Source: an uncultured Clostridia bacterium (GTDB lineage Bacteria > Bacillota > Clostridia > Oscillospirales > Oscillospiraceae). From it: DNA of 47,056 nt. The stretch spans positions 1 to 47,056 of the forward strand of contig CAMNKQ010000002.1 in assembly GCA_946542465.1 (NCBI GenBank), read 5' to 3'. The notes under the pieces were generated by a model. That model ran no database searches, had not been told where the DNA came from, and saw only the letters and a list, made by a program, of their open reading frames with translations. Shown here piece by piece: positions 26,320 to 35,651 of the stretch. The first letter of the stretch is position 1. The number at the start of each line of letters is the position of its first letter. The translations under genes were made by a program, and so were the position numbers.

Positions 26320-26883
26320 ATGAAAAAAACACTGTTATTCTTGCTGCTCCTGTCCCTGCTGCTGAGCGCCGCGGCCTGCCAAAGCGCCGCGCCCGCGGCC
26401 CCCGCGGCGACGGAGACGCCGGCGGAGGCGGCGCCCGCGCCGGAACCGGAGGCCACGGCGGAAGCGGAGCGCGAGGCGGAGGGCGTTCGCTTCACGACCA
26501 CCGACCGGGAGGGCGCGGCCTGGGATGAGAGCGTCTTTGCCGAGCACAGCCTGACCATGATCAATTTCTGGGAGCCCTGGTGCCCGCCCTGCGTGGGGGA
26601 GATGCCGGAGCTGGAGAAGCTGTATGAAAACTACGCCGAGCAGGGCTTCACGATCCTGGGCGTCTACAGCACCGCGGACAGGGAGGACGAGGTGGACGCG
26701 GTGCTGGCCCAATGCGGCACCAGCTATCCCATCCTGCACTACTGCCCGGACTTTGATCTCTTCCAGTCCGGCTATGTGCCCACGACGGTCTTTGTGGACA
26801 GCCGGGGTCAGCTGGTCGGCGAGATGCAGATCGGCGCTCTGAGCTATGAGGGCTGGGCCGCCCTGGTGGAGGCGTTGCTGTAA
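26320..26883 (+). CDS. TlpA/ResA-like thioredoxin-fold lipoprotein
   Basis: Lipobox SAAACQS; WEPWCPPCVGEMPELEKLYENYAEQGFTILGVYS (CPPC). Confidence 0.92.
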   Translation: MKKTLLFLLLLSLLLSAAACQSAAPAAPAATETPAEAAPAPEPEATAEAEREAEGVRFTTTDREGAAWDESVFAEHSLTMINFWEPWCPPCVGEMPELEKLYENYAEQGFTILGVYSTADREDEVDAVLAQCGTSYPILHYCPDFDLFQSGYVPTTVFVDSRGQLVGEMQIGALSYEGWAALVEALL

Positions 26884-26960
26884 GAGGCAATTCGCTCCGT
26901 GCCGTAGGGGAGGGCCTTGTGGCCTTCAGTTGCCCCGGACGCGCACAAACATTTCGGCGG

Positions 26961-27070
26961 TGTCATTCCGAACCAGTGACTGTGTCACTGGTGTGGGAAT
27001 CCGTTCTCCCCCTGGCAGCATAAAAGAGAAACGGATTGCCACGTCGGGCTCCGCCCTCCTCGCAATGACA
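26961..27070. repeat. Intergenic inverted-repeat element (TGTCATT...AATGACA)
   Basis: TGTCATTCCGAACCAGTGACTGTGTCACTGG...GGGAATCCGTT...AACGGATTGCC...GCAATGACA: terminal and internal inverted repeats. Confidence 0.6.
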
Positions 27071-27183
27071 GGACAGGGGCTAATGCGGCCACCGTAGGGG
27101 CCGACGGCCCGGCGGCAGATCTTGTATAAAAACCAAAAAGAAAGGCGCGCCCGATTCGGACGCGCCTTTGGCATGCATGGGGA

Positions 27184-28140
27184 TTATTTCTTGTAGCCGG
27201 TGGTAAAGTCGATGACGTTGCGCAGCTCCTCGCCCTTGAGATAGGCCGCAAAGTTGGCAAGGCTGATGGACACGATGTTCTCCAGCGTCACCGGCAGATG
27301 GAAGCCGCCGGAGATGTGGGGCGTGATGATCATGTTGCGCTGCTTCCAGAGTGGGTGATCCGCGGGCAGAGGCTCGACCTCCGTCACGTCCGCGGCGGCG
27401 CCGGCGATGACGCCCTGCTCCAGCGCGCGGCAGAGGGCCTCGCCGTCCAGGGCGGTGCCGCGGCCGCAGTTGATGAAGTAGGCGCTGGGCTTCATCTTGG
27501 CATAGCGCTCGTCGTTAAAGAGATGATAGGTGCTGGCGGTGCCGGGCAGAAAGCTGCACACCACGTCGGCCCGGGGCAGAACGCTGTCCAGCTCGTCGGT
27601 GAGGCAGAGCTCGTCCACGCCCTCGGGGCAGGCGGAGAGGCGGCGCTTCACGCCGATCACATAGGCGCCCACCGCATGGGCCAGGCGGGCGTACTGCAGG
27701 CCGATATCGCCCAGACCGACGACCACCACCGTGGCGCCGCGCAGGGAGCTGACCATGCCGTTATCGCCCCAGACGGCCTTGGCCTGGTCGTCCCGGTACA
27801 GGTGGAGCTTCTTGATCAGACTCCAGGTCAGGGCGAAGGCATGCTCGGAGACGGCCTGCCCGTAAGCCCCGGTGCAGCTGCAGAGCGCCGTGCCCTCTTT
27901 CAGCACGCCGCTCTTCACATAGCCGTCCGCGCCGGAGGCGGCCAGCTGCAAAAACTCCAGATTCTCGGAGGCGTGGATCATGCCGGGAGCGGGATTGCCG
28001 AAGATGATGTTGGCGTCCTGAATCTGCGCCTCGGTTACTTCACTGTCCTTCACATAGCTGTAGCGGTAGTCGGGGGCCAGAGCCTCCAGTTGCGCTTTCT
28101 GCTCCTCACTCAGAGGGATAAGAACCAATACCTTTTTCAT
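27184..28140 (-). CDS. D-2-hydroxyacid dehydrogenase family protein
   Basis: VVVVGLGDIGLQYARLAHAVGAYVIGVKR, YFINCGRGTALDGEALCRALEQGVIAGAAADVTEVEPLPADHPLW. Confidence 0.93.
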   Translation of the reverse strand: MKKVLVLIPLSEEQKAQLEALAPDYRYSYVKDSEVTEAQIQDANIIFGNPAPGMIHASENLEFLQLAASGADGYVKSGVLKEGTALCSCTGAYGQAVSEHAFALTWSLIKKLHLYRDDQAKAVWGDNGMVSSLRGATVVVVGLGDIGLQYARLAHAVGAYVIGVKRRLSACPEGVDELCLTDELDSVLPRADVVCSFLPGTASTYHLFNDERYAKMKPSAYFINCGRGTALDGEALCRALEQGVIAGAAADVTEVEPLPADHPLWKQRNMIITPHISGGFHLPVTLENIVSISLANFAAYLKGEELRNVIDFTTGYKK

Positions 28141-28236
28141 GGCACAGCCTCATTTCTTGTTATTGATAGATAAAAGGACTTCGCTGCTTTCAGTATAATA
28201 CAGAAGCAGACCCTTTTCAAGCACAGAAACAGAGCA

Positions 28237-28264
28237 AAACCCGGCACCTCTTCCGATGCCGGGT
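28237..28264 (-). terminator. Terminator of the greA operon
   Basis: ACCCGGCA...TGCCGGGT hairpin next to the greA stop codon. Confidence 0.7.
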
Positions 28265-28270
28265 GTGAAG

Positions 28271-28774
28271 TCAATATTGCAGCAGCGGGGCCGAGCCGTC
28301 GTCCTGCTGCTTGGTGATGGAGCGGATCTCCGCCTCGTAGCTGTAGTGCTCGTCCACCTGGACGGTGAAGCGGTCGCCCACCCGCTTGCCCAGGACCTGC
28401 TTGCCGAATGGGGATTCCTTGCTGATGAGGCCCTTGCGCGGGTCGCAGCGCACGGTGGTCACCACCTGGATGATCTCGGTCTCGTCGTCCTCGGGCATGT
28501 AGATCTCCACCTTGTCGAAGAGACCCACCTGATCGTCCCCAGCCATGTCGGTGATGATGTGGGCGGTCTTGATCATGCCCTCCAGATAGCGGATGCGGCT
28601 GCGGTTCTTGTTCTGGGCCTGCTTGGCCGCTTTGTATTCAAAGTTCTCGCTCAGATCGCCGAAGGCGCGGGTGCGCTTGACCTCCTCGATCAGCCCGGGC
28701 ATCAGCTCCAGCCGCCGGTAGTCCAGCTCCTCCTGCATCTTGCGGATATCCTCGCGTGTCAGTTCGTCGTGCAT
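28271..28774 (-). CDS. greA: Transcription elongation factor GreA family protein
   Basis: ELDYRRLELMPGLIEEVKRTRAFGDLSENFEYKAAKQAQNKNRSRIRYLEGMI...SPFGKQVLGKRVGD. Confidence 0.93.
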   Translation of the reverse strand: MHDELTREDIRKMQEELDYRRLELMPGLIEEVKRTRAFGDLSENFEYKAAKQAQNKNRSRIRYLEGMIKTAHIITDMAGDDQVGLFDKVEIYMPEDDETEIIQVVTTVRCDPRKGLISKESPFGKQVLGKRVGDRFTVQVDEHYSYEAEIRSITKQQDDGSAPLLQY

Positions 28775-28793
28775 TCTGAATGTGCGCTCCTGT

Positions 28794-29204
28794 TCATATA
28801 TTCTCCACGGTGACGGTGCTCAGACCGTTGCGGTCAAACTCCTGCAGGTAGTCCTCCATCCGCTCGCTGAGCTCGGTGAAATCCTCCGGGTCCGTCTCCT
28901 CCAGGCCCAGATCCCGCCGGGCCAGCTCCTCGGCCAGGATGTTGAAGAACACCGCGTCCTCATAGTCGGCGATGGCCTCGTGGATGCCGCCGTCGGCAAA
29001 GGCCTGGGAGGGATAGATGTGGCCGCGCCAGAACTGCACCAGGGATTTCATCCCCTGAGACGGAGCCAGGGCAAACAGCTTCTCCTCCACCTTGTCGTAG
29101 TCCTCGAAGCGGTCGTCGCCGCGGGTGGAATTGAGGATCCAGTTGCCGATATAGACCATGTCCAGCAGACGCCGGTACTCTTTTTCTGTCAGCTCGATGT
29201 TCAT
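28794..29204 (-). CDS. Hypothetical protein
   Basis: 136 aa, MNIELTEKEYRRLLDMVYIGNWILNSTRGDDR...; cotranscribed with greA by spacing; family not assigned. Confidence 0.75.
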   Translation of the reverse strand: MNIELTEKEYRRLLDMVYIGNWILNSTRGDDRFEDYDKVEEKLFALAPSQGMKSLVQFWRGHIYPSQAFADGGIHEAIADYEDAVFFNILAEELARRDLGLEETDPEDFTELSERMEDYLQEFDRNGLSTVTVENI

Positions 29205-29368
29205 GCGCTCGCCTCCCTTGAGTCTCAGGCTCGAATATCGAATATTATATACGTTTTTTCAAAAAGAACAAGAGGAATTTATGAACAAAGACCGGGAGAG
29301 GCGGAAAAAGAGCTTGTCAGAGACGGCCTTTTAGTGTATATTAAATTGTCTGCGTGAAGGAGAAAGCT

Positions 29369-30172
29369 ATGGATAATCGACCGATCGGTATTTTTGATTC
29401 CGGCCTGGGCGGCCTGACGGGCCTGATGGCTCTGCGGGAGCTGATGCCGGAGGAAAACCTCATCTATTTTGGGGATACGGGCCGCCTGCCCTATGGCGGA
29501 CGTCCGGCTTCCCAGCTGCGGAAGATGGCGCGGCAGAACCTGGACTTCATGGCGGGCTTTGACGTGAAGGCCGTGTTCGTGGCCTGCGGCACCTTTTCCA
29601 GCACCGCGGCCGAGATCCTGGCGCAGAACCCGATCCCGACCTTCGGCGTGCTGCGCGCCGGGGTGGAGGGCATGGCCCGTGTCCCGGGGGACGGTCCCCT
29701 GGCCGTCATCGCCACCCAGGCCAGCATCGACAGCGGCGCCTTTGCCCGCGCCCTGATGGAGCGCTGCCCGGGGCGGGAGATCCTGCCCGTGCCCTGCCCG
29801 GCCTTTGTGCCGCTCATCGAGGGCGGGCACACCCGGCCCGGCGATCCGGAGCTGGAGCAGGCGCTGGAGCGCTACCTCCGCCCGGTGAAGGAAGCCGGGG
29901 CGCAGGCCCTCCTCTACGGCTGCACCCATTACGGCATCATCGACGAGGCCGTGCGCGCTTACCTGGGCCCGACGGTGCGGACCGTCAGCGCCAGCGCCTG
30001 CGCAGCCCGGGAGTTGGCCGATTTTCTCACCCGCGAAGACCTCCGCGGCGGGAGCGGGGAGGAGCGCTATTTTACCAACGGAGACCCGATCGCCTTTGCC
30101 GAAGCCGCCGAGCGCCTGCTGGGCCATGCGCTGCCGTCGGCGGTGGAAAAAACGGCGGTCCTGGAGTGTTAA
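29369..30172 (+). CDS. murI: Glutamate racemase
   Basis: PIGIFDSGLGGLTGLMALRELMPEENLIYFGDTGRLPYGGR; FVACGTFSS; LLYGCTHYGII. Confidence 0.93.
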   Translation: MDNRPIGIFDSGLGGLTGLMALRELMPEENLIYFGDTGRLPYGGRPASQLRKMARQNLDFMAGFDVKAVFVACGTFSSTAAEILAQNPIPTFGVLRAGVEGMARVPGDGPLAVIATQASIDSGAFARALMERCPGREILPVPCPAFVPLIEGGHTRPGDPELEQALERYLRPVKEAGAQALLYGCTHYGIIDEAVRAYLGPTVRTVSASACAARELADFLTREDLRGGSGEERYFTNGDPIAFAEAAERLLGHALPSAVEKTAVLEC

Positions 30173-30616
30173 ATGGACGAAAAGAAACTGAAAAATGTAT
30201 GGATCTCCTTTCACAGCGTCCACAGCTATGACGAGGAGGAGCCGGACAGCCTGGAGTTTTCCACCGAAGGGGAATACCTCTTTCTGGACGATGTGGGCTG
30301 CCTGAGCTATCAGGAGAGCGAGGTGACCGGGATGGAGGGCACCCGCACCAGCATGACCATTGCGCCTAACCGGGTGGAGGTGTTCCGCAACGGCACCGTA
30401 ACCAGCCGGATGGTCTTTGAGGAGGGACGGAAGAACTCCTTCCTCTATTCCACGCCCTTCGGGGACGCCACCATGGGGGTGGACACCCGGAAGATCCGCC
30501 GCCATGTGGACGAGAACGGCGGCCGGGTGGAGATCGACTACGTGGTCGATATGGAGCACGCCGTCGTGGCGCGCAATAAATTTGAAATTACGATCAGACA
30601 GACGGGGGAAGCATGA
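30173..30616 (+). CDS. DUF1934 domain-containing protein
   Basis: Beta-barrel-like DUF1934 pattern (ISYQESEVTGMEGTRTSMTIAPNRVEVFRNG...MVFEEGRKNSFLYSTPFG), immediately upstream of argS as is common in Firmicutes. Confidence 0.85.
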   Translation: MDEKKLKNVWISFHSVHSYDEEEPDSLEFSTEGEYLFLDDVGCLSYQESEVTGMEGTRTSMTIAPNRVEVFRNGTVTSRMVFEEGRKNSFLYSTPFGDATMGVDTRKIRRHVDENGGRVEIDYVVDMEHAVVARNKFEITIRQTGEA

Positions 30617-30617
30617 C

Positions 30618-32357
30618 ATGGCGAATCGGATCCAGGAAGCGAAAGACAGCGTAAACGAGATTTTGCAGAAGGCCTATCAGCGCGCGGCGGAGAAGGGCCA
30701 GCTGCCCGCCGGGGCAAGGCTCAGCGGCACGGTGGAGATCCCCAAGGACACCGCCAACGGCGACTTTGCCGCCAACCACGCCATGACCGGCGCCCGCGCT
30801 CTGCGCATGGCCCCGCGCAAGATCGCCGAGACCCTGATCGAGAACGCGGAGCTGGAGGGGACCTGGTTTGCCTCTCTGGAGGCCGCCGGCCCCGGCTTTC
30901 TGAACTTCCGTCTGGCCGACAGCTGGTACGCCGATGTGCTCACTTCCATCACCGGCGAGGGCGAGAACTACGGCCGTCTGGACGAGGGCAAGGGGAAAAA
31001 GGTCATGGTGGAGTTTGTCTCCGCCAATCCCACCGGCCCCATGCACATGGGCAATGCCCGCGGCGGCGTCCTGGGCGACGCCCTGGCCAGTGTCCTGGAC
31101 CGGGACGGCTATGAGGTCTGGCGGGAATTCTATGTGAACGACGCCGGCAACCAGATCGAGAAGTTCGCCTCCTCCATCGACGCCCGCTATCAGCAGCTGA
31201 TCCTGGGCGAGGACGCGGTGGAGTTTCCCGAGGACGGCTACCATGGCGAGGATATCAAGGACCTGGCCGCCGCCTTCCGGGCGGAAAAGGGGGACGATTG
31301 GCTGAATACACCCGTGGCCGAGCGCCACGCCGCCATGGCCGCCTTCGGCCTGGAGCGGAACATCCCCAAGATGCAGAGCGATCTGAGCCGCTACGGCATC
31401 CACTACGACCAGTGGTTCTTCGAGTCCGAGCTGCACAACACCGGCTATGTGGCCGACTCCGTGCAGAAGCTGGGCGAGCGGGGCTATACCTATGAGAAGG
31501 ATGGGGCCCTGTGGCTGGCCACCTCCCGCATCCTCGCCGAGAACCTGCGCAGGCAGGGCAAGAGCGAGGAGGAGATCGAGAAGCTGGAGCTCAAGGACGA
31601 CGTGCTGCGCCGCGCCAACGGCTTCTACACCTATTTCGCCGCCGACATCGCCTACCACCGCAACAAACTGGAGCGGCGCGGCTTTGACAAGGCCATCAAC
31701 GTCTGGGGCGCCGACCACCACGGCCATGTGGCCCGCCTGAAGGGCGCGCTGGATGCGCTGGGCCTGGACGGGGAGCACCGGCTGGACATCGTGCTGATGC
31801 AGCTGGTCAAGCTCACCCGCAACGGCGAGGTGGTGCGCATGTCCAAGCGCACCGGCAAGGCCATCTCCCTGACCGACCTGCTGGACGAGATCCCGGTGGA
31901 CGCCGCCCGCTACTTCTTCAACTCCCGGCCCGAGAGCCCGGTGGAGTTCGATCTGGAGCTGGCCGTGCGCCAGGACAGCGAGAACCCGGTCTATTACGTC
32001 CAGTATGCCCACGCCCGCATCTGCACCCTGCTGGCCGCCCTGGCCGAGGAGGGACAGGCGGTGCCGGAGACGGCGGACGTCTCCCTGCTGAAGGATCCCA
32101 CCGAGCGGGAGCTCATCAAGCAGCTGGCCGCCCTGCCGGAGGAGATCCATCTGGCCGCCCAGAGCTATGATCCCAGCCGCATCAACAAGTATGTGACGGA
32201 GCTGGCCGCCCGCTTCCACCGCTTCTACACCGCCTGCCGCCTGAAGGGCGCGGAGGAGGACGTGCTGAAGGCCCGTCTGCTCCTGGCCGACTGCACCCGC
32301 CGGGTGATCGCCCTGTCCCTCGGCATCATCGGCGTATCCGCTCCGGAAAAGATGTAA
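30618..32357 (+). CDS. argS: Arginyl-tRNA synthetase
   Basis: VEFVSANPTGPMHMGNARGGVLGDAL signature; NVWGADHHGHV; RMSKRTGKAISLTDLL. Confidence 0.97.
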   Translation: MANRIQEAKDSVNEILQKAYQRAAEKGQLPAGARLSGTVEIPKDTANGDFAANHAMTGARALRMAPRKIAETLIENAELEGTWFASLEAAGPGFLNFRLADSWYADVLTSITGEGENYGRLDEGKGKKVMVEFVSANPTGPMHMGNARGGVLGDALASVLDRDGYEVWREFYVNDAGNQIEKFASSIDARYQQLILGEDAVEFPEDGYHGEDIKDLAAAFRAEKGDDWLNTPVAERHAAMAAFGLERNIPKMQSDLSRYGIHYDQWFFESELHNTGYVADSVQKLGERGYTYEKDGALWLATSRILAENLRRQGKSEEEIEKLELKDDVLRRANGFYTYFAADIAYHRNKLERRGFDKAINVWGADHHGHVARLKGALDALGLDGEHRLDIVLMQLVKLTRNGEVVRMSKRTGKAISLTDLLDEIPVDAARYFFNSRPESPVEFDLELAVRQDSENPVYYVQYAHARICTLLAALAEEGQAVPETADVSLLKDPTERELIKQLAALPEEIHLAAQSYDPSRINKYVTELAARFHRFYTACRLKGAEEDVLKARLLLADCTRRVIALSLGIIGVSAPEKM

Positions 32358-32361
32358 TACT

Positions 32362-32520
32362 ATCAAGCTGTTGACAAAGTGTCAACAGCTTGAAGCACAA
32401 AAATGAGAACTTCCATAAAAGTTCCCATTTTTGTGTGGATCAAACTCGAGAGGGAATAACCAATCCCCTCTCGAGCTCTCCCCATGCGTATCCATGCTTG
32501 GCCACATGGGTTTGTCTACA
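32362..32520 (+). repeat. Dispersed structured repeat family B, copy 1
   Basis: About 158-bp sequence nearly identical to 40706-40862; contains four consecutive inverted repeats. Confidence 0.9.
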
Positions 32521-32735
32521 ATCTGATACTATTATCAGATTAAATTCTTTAATCTGCACAGCATAAGCTCGCGTAAGCCAAATCAAAGATTTGGACGCTC
32601 GCTTAAGATAAGCCGCAGTTCCTGCGGCATTTTCATCGCAAAGGCGCTGAAAATCCGTCTCATGCAGAACCTCTACGCGCCTTACGGCGCTATAAAAACC
32701 TTTAAGAATGAAAGGTTTTTATGAGGTTCTAGTAT
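32521..32735 (+). other. Cluster of potential RNA hairpins downstream of argS, including a candidate three-way junction (32666-32730)
   Basis: AGAACCTC...GAGGTTCT enclosing GCGCC-TTAC-GGCGC and AAAAACCTTT-AAGAATG-AAAGGTTTTT; upstream CCAAATC-AAA-GATTTGG, GCCGCAG-TTC-CTGCGGC, ATTTTCA...TGAAAAT. Confidence 0.5.
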
Positions 32736-32749
32736 AAGAAATGAAAGAA

Positions 32750-32802
32750 CCCCCAGTCATCGAATCCCTTTGTATGACGTTCGATGACCGGGGTTATTTT
32801 TT
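32750..32802. terminator. Terminator-like hairpin
   Basis: CCCC-AGTCATCGAA...TTCGATGAC-CGGGG followed by TTATTTTTT. Confidence 0.7.
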
Positions 32803-32810
32803 AGGAGATG

Positions 32811-34421
32811 CTAACGGAATTCTGCCAATACGGCGGGATCGTCAAAGCGATAGAGATAATAGGACAGATTCGGAGAATGAAAACTCTTTACCAGTTGAAA
32901 CGCCTTTTCAAATTCTTCCCGGTAGGCGTCGGATGCCGCGGACTGAAGCCAGCGGTAGCCGGAAGCCTCGTCATAGGCCGAGTCGGATAAGACAAGCAGA
33001 GAATGCGCCGGGTCAACCTGGCGGTACTCGACAGCCGACACCGGCGAGCCAAAGGGCGCGAGCAGCGCTCCGTCAGCCATATCGGCTTGCGGGTAGATGG
33101 GAGAGGAGCGGATCGTATCGGCAGAACAGGCCGCAATACTGGGGGCCTCGTAGTCACCATAGAGAACCGTGATTTCCTGATCCTGCAGATAAGCAACGAT
33201 CTCCCGGTAAAACTGCATCTGGGAGGAATAGCGATGATAATCGGGATAAAAGGTATAAACCGCGTTTATCATCCCGCAGGCCAGCAGCGCGCAGCAGAGG
33301 AAGCGCGCGGAAGCGGCAGGGCCGGAATCGACCAGATAGGCCAGGGAAAAGGGGAGTAGCAGATACCAGACGAAGAAGTAGATCGCCCGGACACGGAAAA
33401 GGAGAACCCCGACGCCAAAGACACACAGAAGGCTGATCCAACACAACAAAAGCGGCAGGGCCTGATCGCTCTCCGGTTTCGTTTTCAGCGCTTTTATCAG
33501 GGCCCACACGGAGACCAGGAGGAGCACAAGCGCGAGCAGCGTGAGAATCTGCCATTTCCAGCTCTGAGACAGATAGCGCAAACCGATCAGCTCCAAAAAA
33601 GAAGAGGCGGTTGCGCGAAAAGCGGCCAGCAGATCCGAGGCGGAGCGATTGAACTGGAGCGGTGCGATGTTGGGGATGCGCTGCGCGGGGATCAGTCGGC
33701 CCGCCCCGAGACCGAGAAGGTTGAACGCGAGAGCCGCCAGAGCGAAGCGCAGCCCGCGTTTTTCCGGCGTCTGCTTCCGCCTCAAGACAAGAAGGCCTGC
33801 CAAAAGGACGAGCGGGAGGTTCAATACCAGCGTCTCGCGCGGGCTTTGGAGGCCCAAGGCGATATCGCAGAGCATAGCGAGAATCGGAAGAAGAGCCGAA
33901 ACCGGGAGGCCGCGCCGCAGCCGGAGCCAGATCCCCAGGTGGAACAAAAGCACCCAGGCATAGCAGGCATAATAGCTCGCCATGGTGTAAAAAAGCTGGA
34001 GGCCATAGACGCAGTTTGCCGCGCTGTCGCCAAGAATGGTCGCGCCGACAAGAGAGAGCGTGCCGGCGGCGATGGCGCGGGTGGAAAACAGAGGCCGGCA
34101 GCACCAGATAAACAGAAACAGAATGAGCCCCAGCATCAGGCTGGAGGCCAAGGCCATGGCCGATACGCTGTCGGGAATGAGCGAGTAGATAAGAGAGGCG
34201 AGCACCGGTGTTGCGATGATATAGTATTGGTTCCCAAAATACCAGTCCTTCGGGAAAAAGCTTCTCTCCTGGCTCATCAAACGGGCGACATACGCATCCG
34301 CATACATGTCGTAAGTATACCATGCGGCGCTGTGATAATTGATGAGAAGAATGCCGATGACATAGGCGGCCGCGGCGGCGAACAGAAGAAGGGAGAGCCT
34401 GTCCTTTTTTTTGAGAGCCAT
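32811..34421 (-). CDS. Polytopic membrane protein (glycosyltransferase GT-C/DUF6056-like)
   Basis: N-terminal TM, then YDMYADAYVARLMSQERSFFPKDWYFGNQYYIIATPVLASLIYSLIPDS and multiple TM segments; family assignment tentative. Confidence 0.75.
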   Translation of the reverse strand: MALKKKDRLSLLLFAAAAAYVIGILLINYHSAAWYTYDMYADAYVARLMSQERSFFPKDWYFGNQYYIIATPVLASLIYSLIPDSVSAMALASSLMLGLILFLFIWCCRPLFSTRAIAAGTLSLVGATILGDSAANCVYGLQLFYTMASYYACYAWVLLFHLGIWLRLRRGLPVSALLPILAMLCDIALGLQSPRETLVLNLPLVLLAGLLVLRRKQTPEKRGLRFALAALAFNLLGLGAGRLIPAQRIPNIAPLQFNRSASDLLAAFRATASSFLELIGLRYLSQSWKWQILTLLALVLLLVSVWALIKALKTKPESDQALPLLLCWISLLCVFGVGVLLFRVRAIYFFVWYLLLPFSLAYLVDSGPAASARFLCCALLACGMINAVYTFYPDYHRYSSQMQFYREIVAYLQDQEITVLYGDYEAPSIAACSADTIRSSPIYPQADMADGALLAPFGSPVSAVEYRQVDPAHSLLVLSDSAYDEASGYRWLQSAASDAYREEFEKAFQLVKSFHSPNLSYYLYRFDDPAVLAEFR

Positions 34422-34504
34422 TGGATAACACCTCAATTCGCAATAAAAGTATGTTAACATAGAACGCGCTAAAAATCCACAGGGAATCTCCCCGGACACA
34501 GAAG

Positions 34505-34540
34505 ACCCCTGATGCGGGAGGCGTTTCCCGCATCAGGGGT
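34505..34540. terminator. Hairpin downstream of the lipoprotein gene
   Basis: ACCCCTGATGCGGGA-GGCGTT-TCCCGCATCAGGGGT. Confidence 0.8.
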
Positions 34541-34589
34541 CGATCGGTTCTCGGATGTCACACAGGGGGCAGGGCGCGGCTGCCGGTTC

Positions 34590-35495
34590 TCAGGCGACCG
34601 GGGGCGTAAAGTCCGCCGGATCCAGCTCGTTAAACTGGGACAGCGTGACGCTCAGGCGTGTCTGAGCGACGTGGATCTCCATATCAAAGCCCTCCAGGTC
34701 GAGTTGCTCGGCGATCAGGGCATTCACCAATCCGGAGCCCAGGAAGCTGTTCAGGAAGGGGCCGAGATCCATTTCGGCCTTCACCAGGCGGCCGCTCTCC
34801 TGATCCAGCCACAGGGACAGGGGAACATCTTCCAGATTGTCCAGGTCGATCAGCGCCTCCACGTCCGCGGCGTCCAGGTGCAGGGATTCCGCCAGATCCG
34901 CGTAGAAGGACGCTCTCGCCTCCGGATCTGCGGCGATCGCCTTCATACTGAGGCTCGCATCGTAGCGATCGGCGGGAGAAGCCTTGACGTCCTCCGTTCC
35001 GACCTTGACGAAATCCTGGAAGCTCTCACCGAGAGATTTGCCGAAATCCAGGATGCCGGAAAGGGAGGGAGAGGGATCGCTCTCCGTTTCGACCTCACTG
35101 TCCTCCGCTTTTTCCAGCGTGGTGTGTTCCCAGGTCTCCCCCTCGTCCAGGGAATACCAGATGTCCGTGACCTCGCTTCCGCTCTCTGCATAGGCCAGCA
35201 GGTGCTGCTCCTCTCCCTCGACCAGCTGGAAGTGCAGATCGGCCATGAGGCGCGTCGGATCTTTCACAAGGTCGATATGGCCCGATGTCGCGGCATTCAG
35301 ATCGAGGGACGCATCATAGTCGGGCACCTGCACCTGCACATCGAAGGCCAACTCCGGCTCGGCGCGGAAGCTGTCAAACTGTGACAGCTCCAAGGCTGCT
35401 TTGACGAGCGGGACGTCCGAGAGGCCGCAGGCGCTCAGGCACAGGAGCAGGGCGGCCATGCAAAGAAGCGCCAGAATCTTTCTTGTTTGTTTCAT
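34590..35495 (-). CDS. Lipoprotein of unknown function
   Basis: Signal peptide with lipobox LSACG; acidic 301-aa protein. Confidence 0.82.
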   Translation of the reverse strand: MKQTRKILALLCMAALLLCLSACGLSDVPLVKAALELSQFDSFRAEPELAFDVQVQVPDYDASLDLNAATSGHIDLVKDPTRLMADLHFQLVEGEEQHLLAYAESGSEVTDIWYSLDEGETWEHTTLEKAEDSEVETESDPSPSLSGILDFGKSLGESFQDFVKVGTEDVKASPADRYDASLSMKAIAADPEARASFYADLAESLHLDAADVEALIDLDNLEDVPLSLWLDQESGRLVKAEMDLGPFLNSFLGSGLVNALIAEQLDLEGFDMEIHVAQTRLSVTLSQFNELDPADFTPPVA

Positions 35496-35584
35496 CGGTG
35501 TTCTCCTTTCTTGTCAATCTTTTTTCTTATTATAAAGGTTTCTGCCCGACTTTGTAAATCCCCCAAATTTTTTTGTAAAAGCTC

Positions 35585-35638
35585 TTGACAGAACTGTATG
35601 AATGTGTTACTGTATTAATCGCTTAAGACAATAACACA
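35585..35638 (+). promoter_or_regulatory. Promoter and palindromic operator of the gntR-ABC operon
   Basis: TTGACA (35585-35590) - 17 nt - TACTGT; inverted repeat TGTGTTACTGT (35603-35613) / ACAATAACACA (35628-35638), 10 of 11 positions matching, overlapping the -10. Confidence 0.7.
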
Positions 35639-35651
35639 GAGGAGGTGCCAC

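Noticed and set aside
30594-32366. 590-aa minus-strand ORF
   Set aside because: Antisense to argS; no domain motifs.
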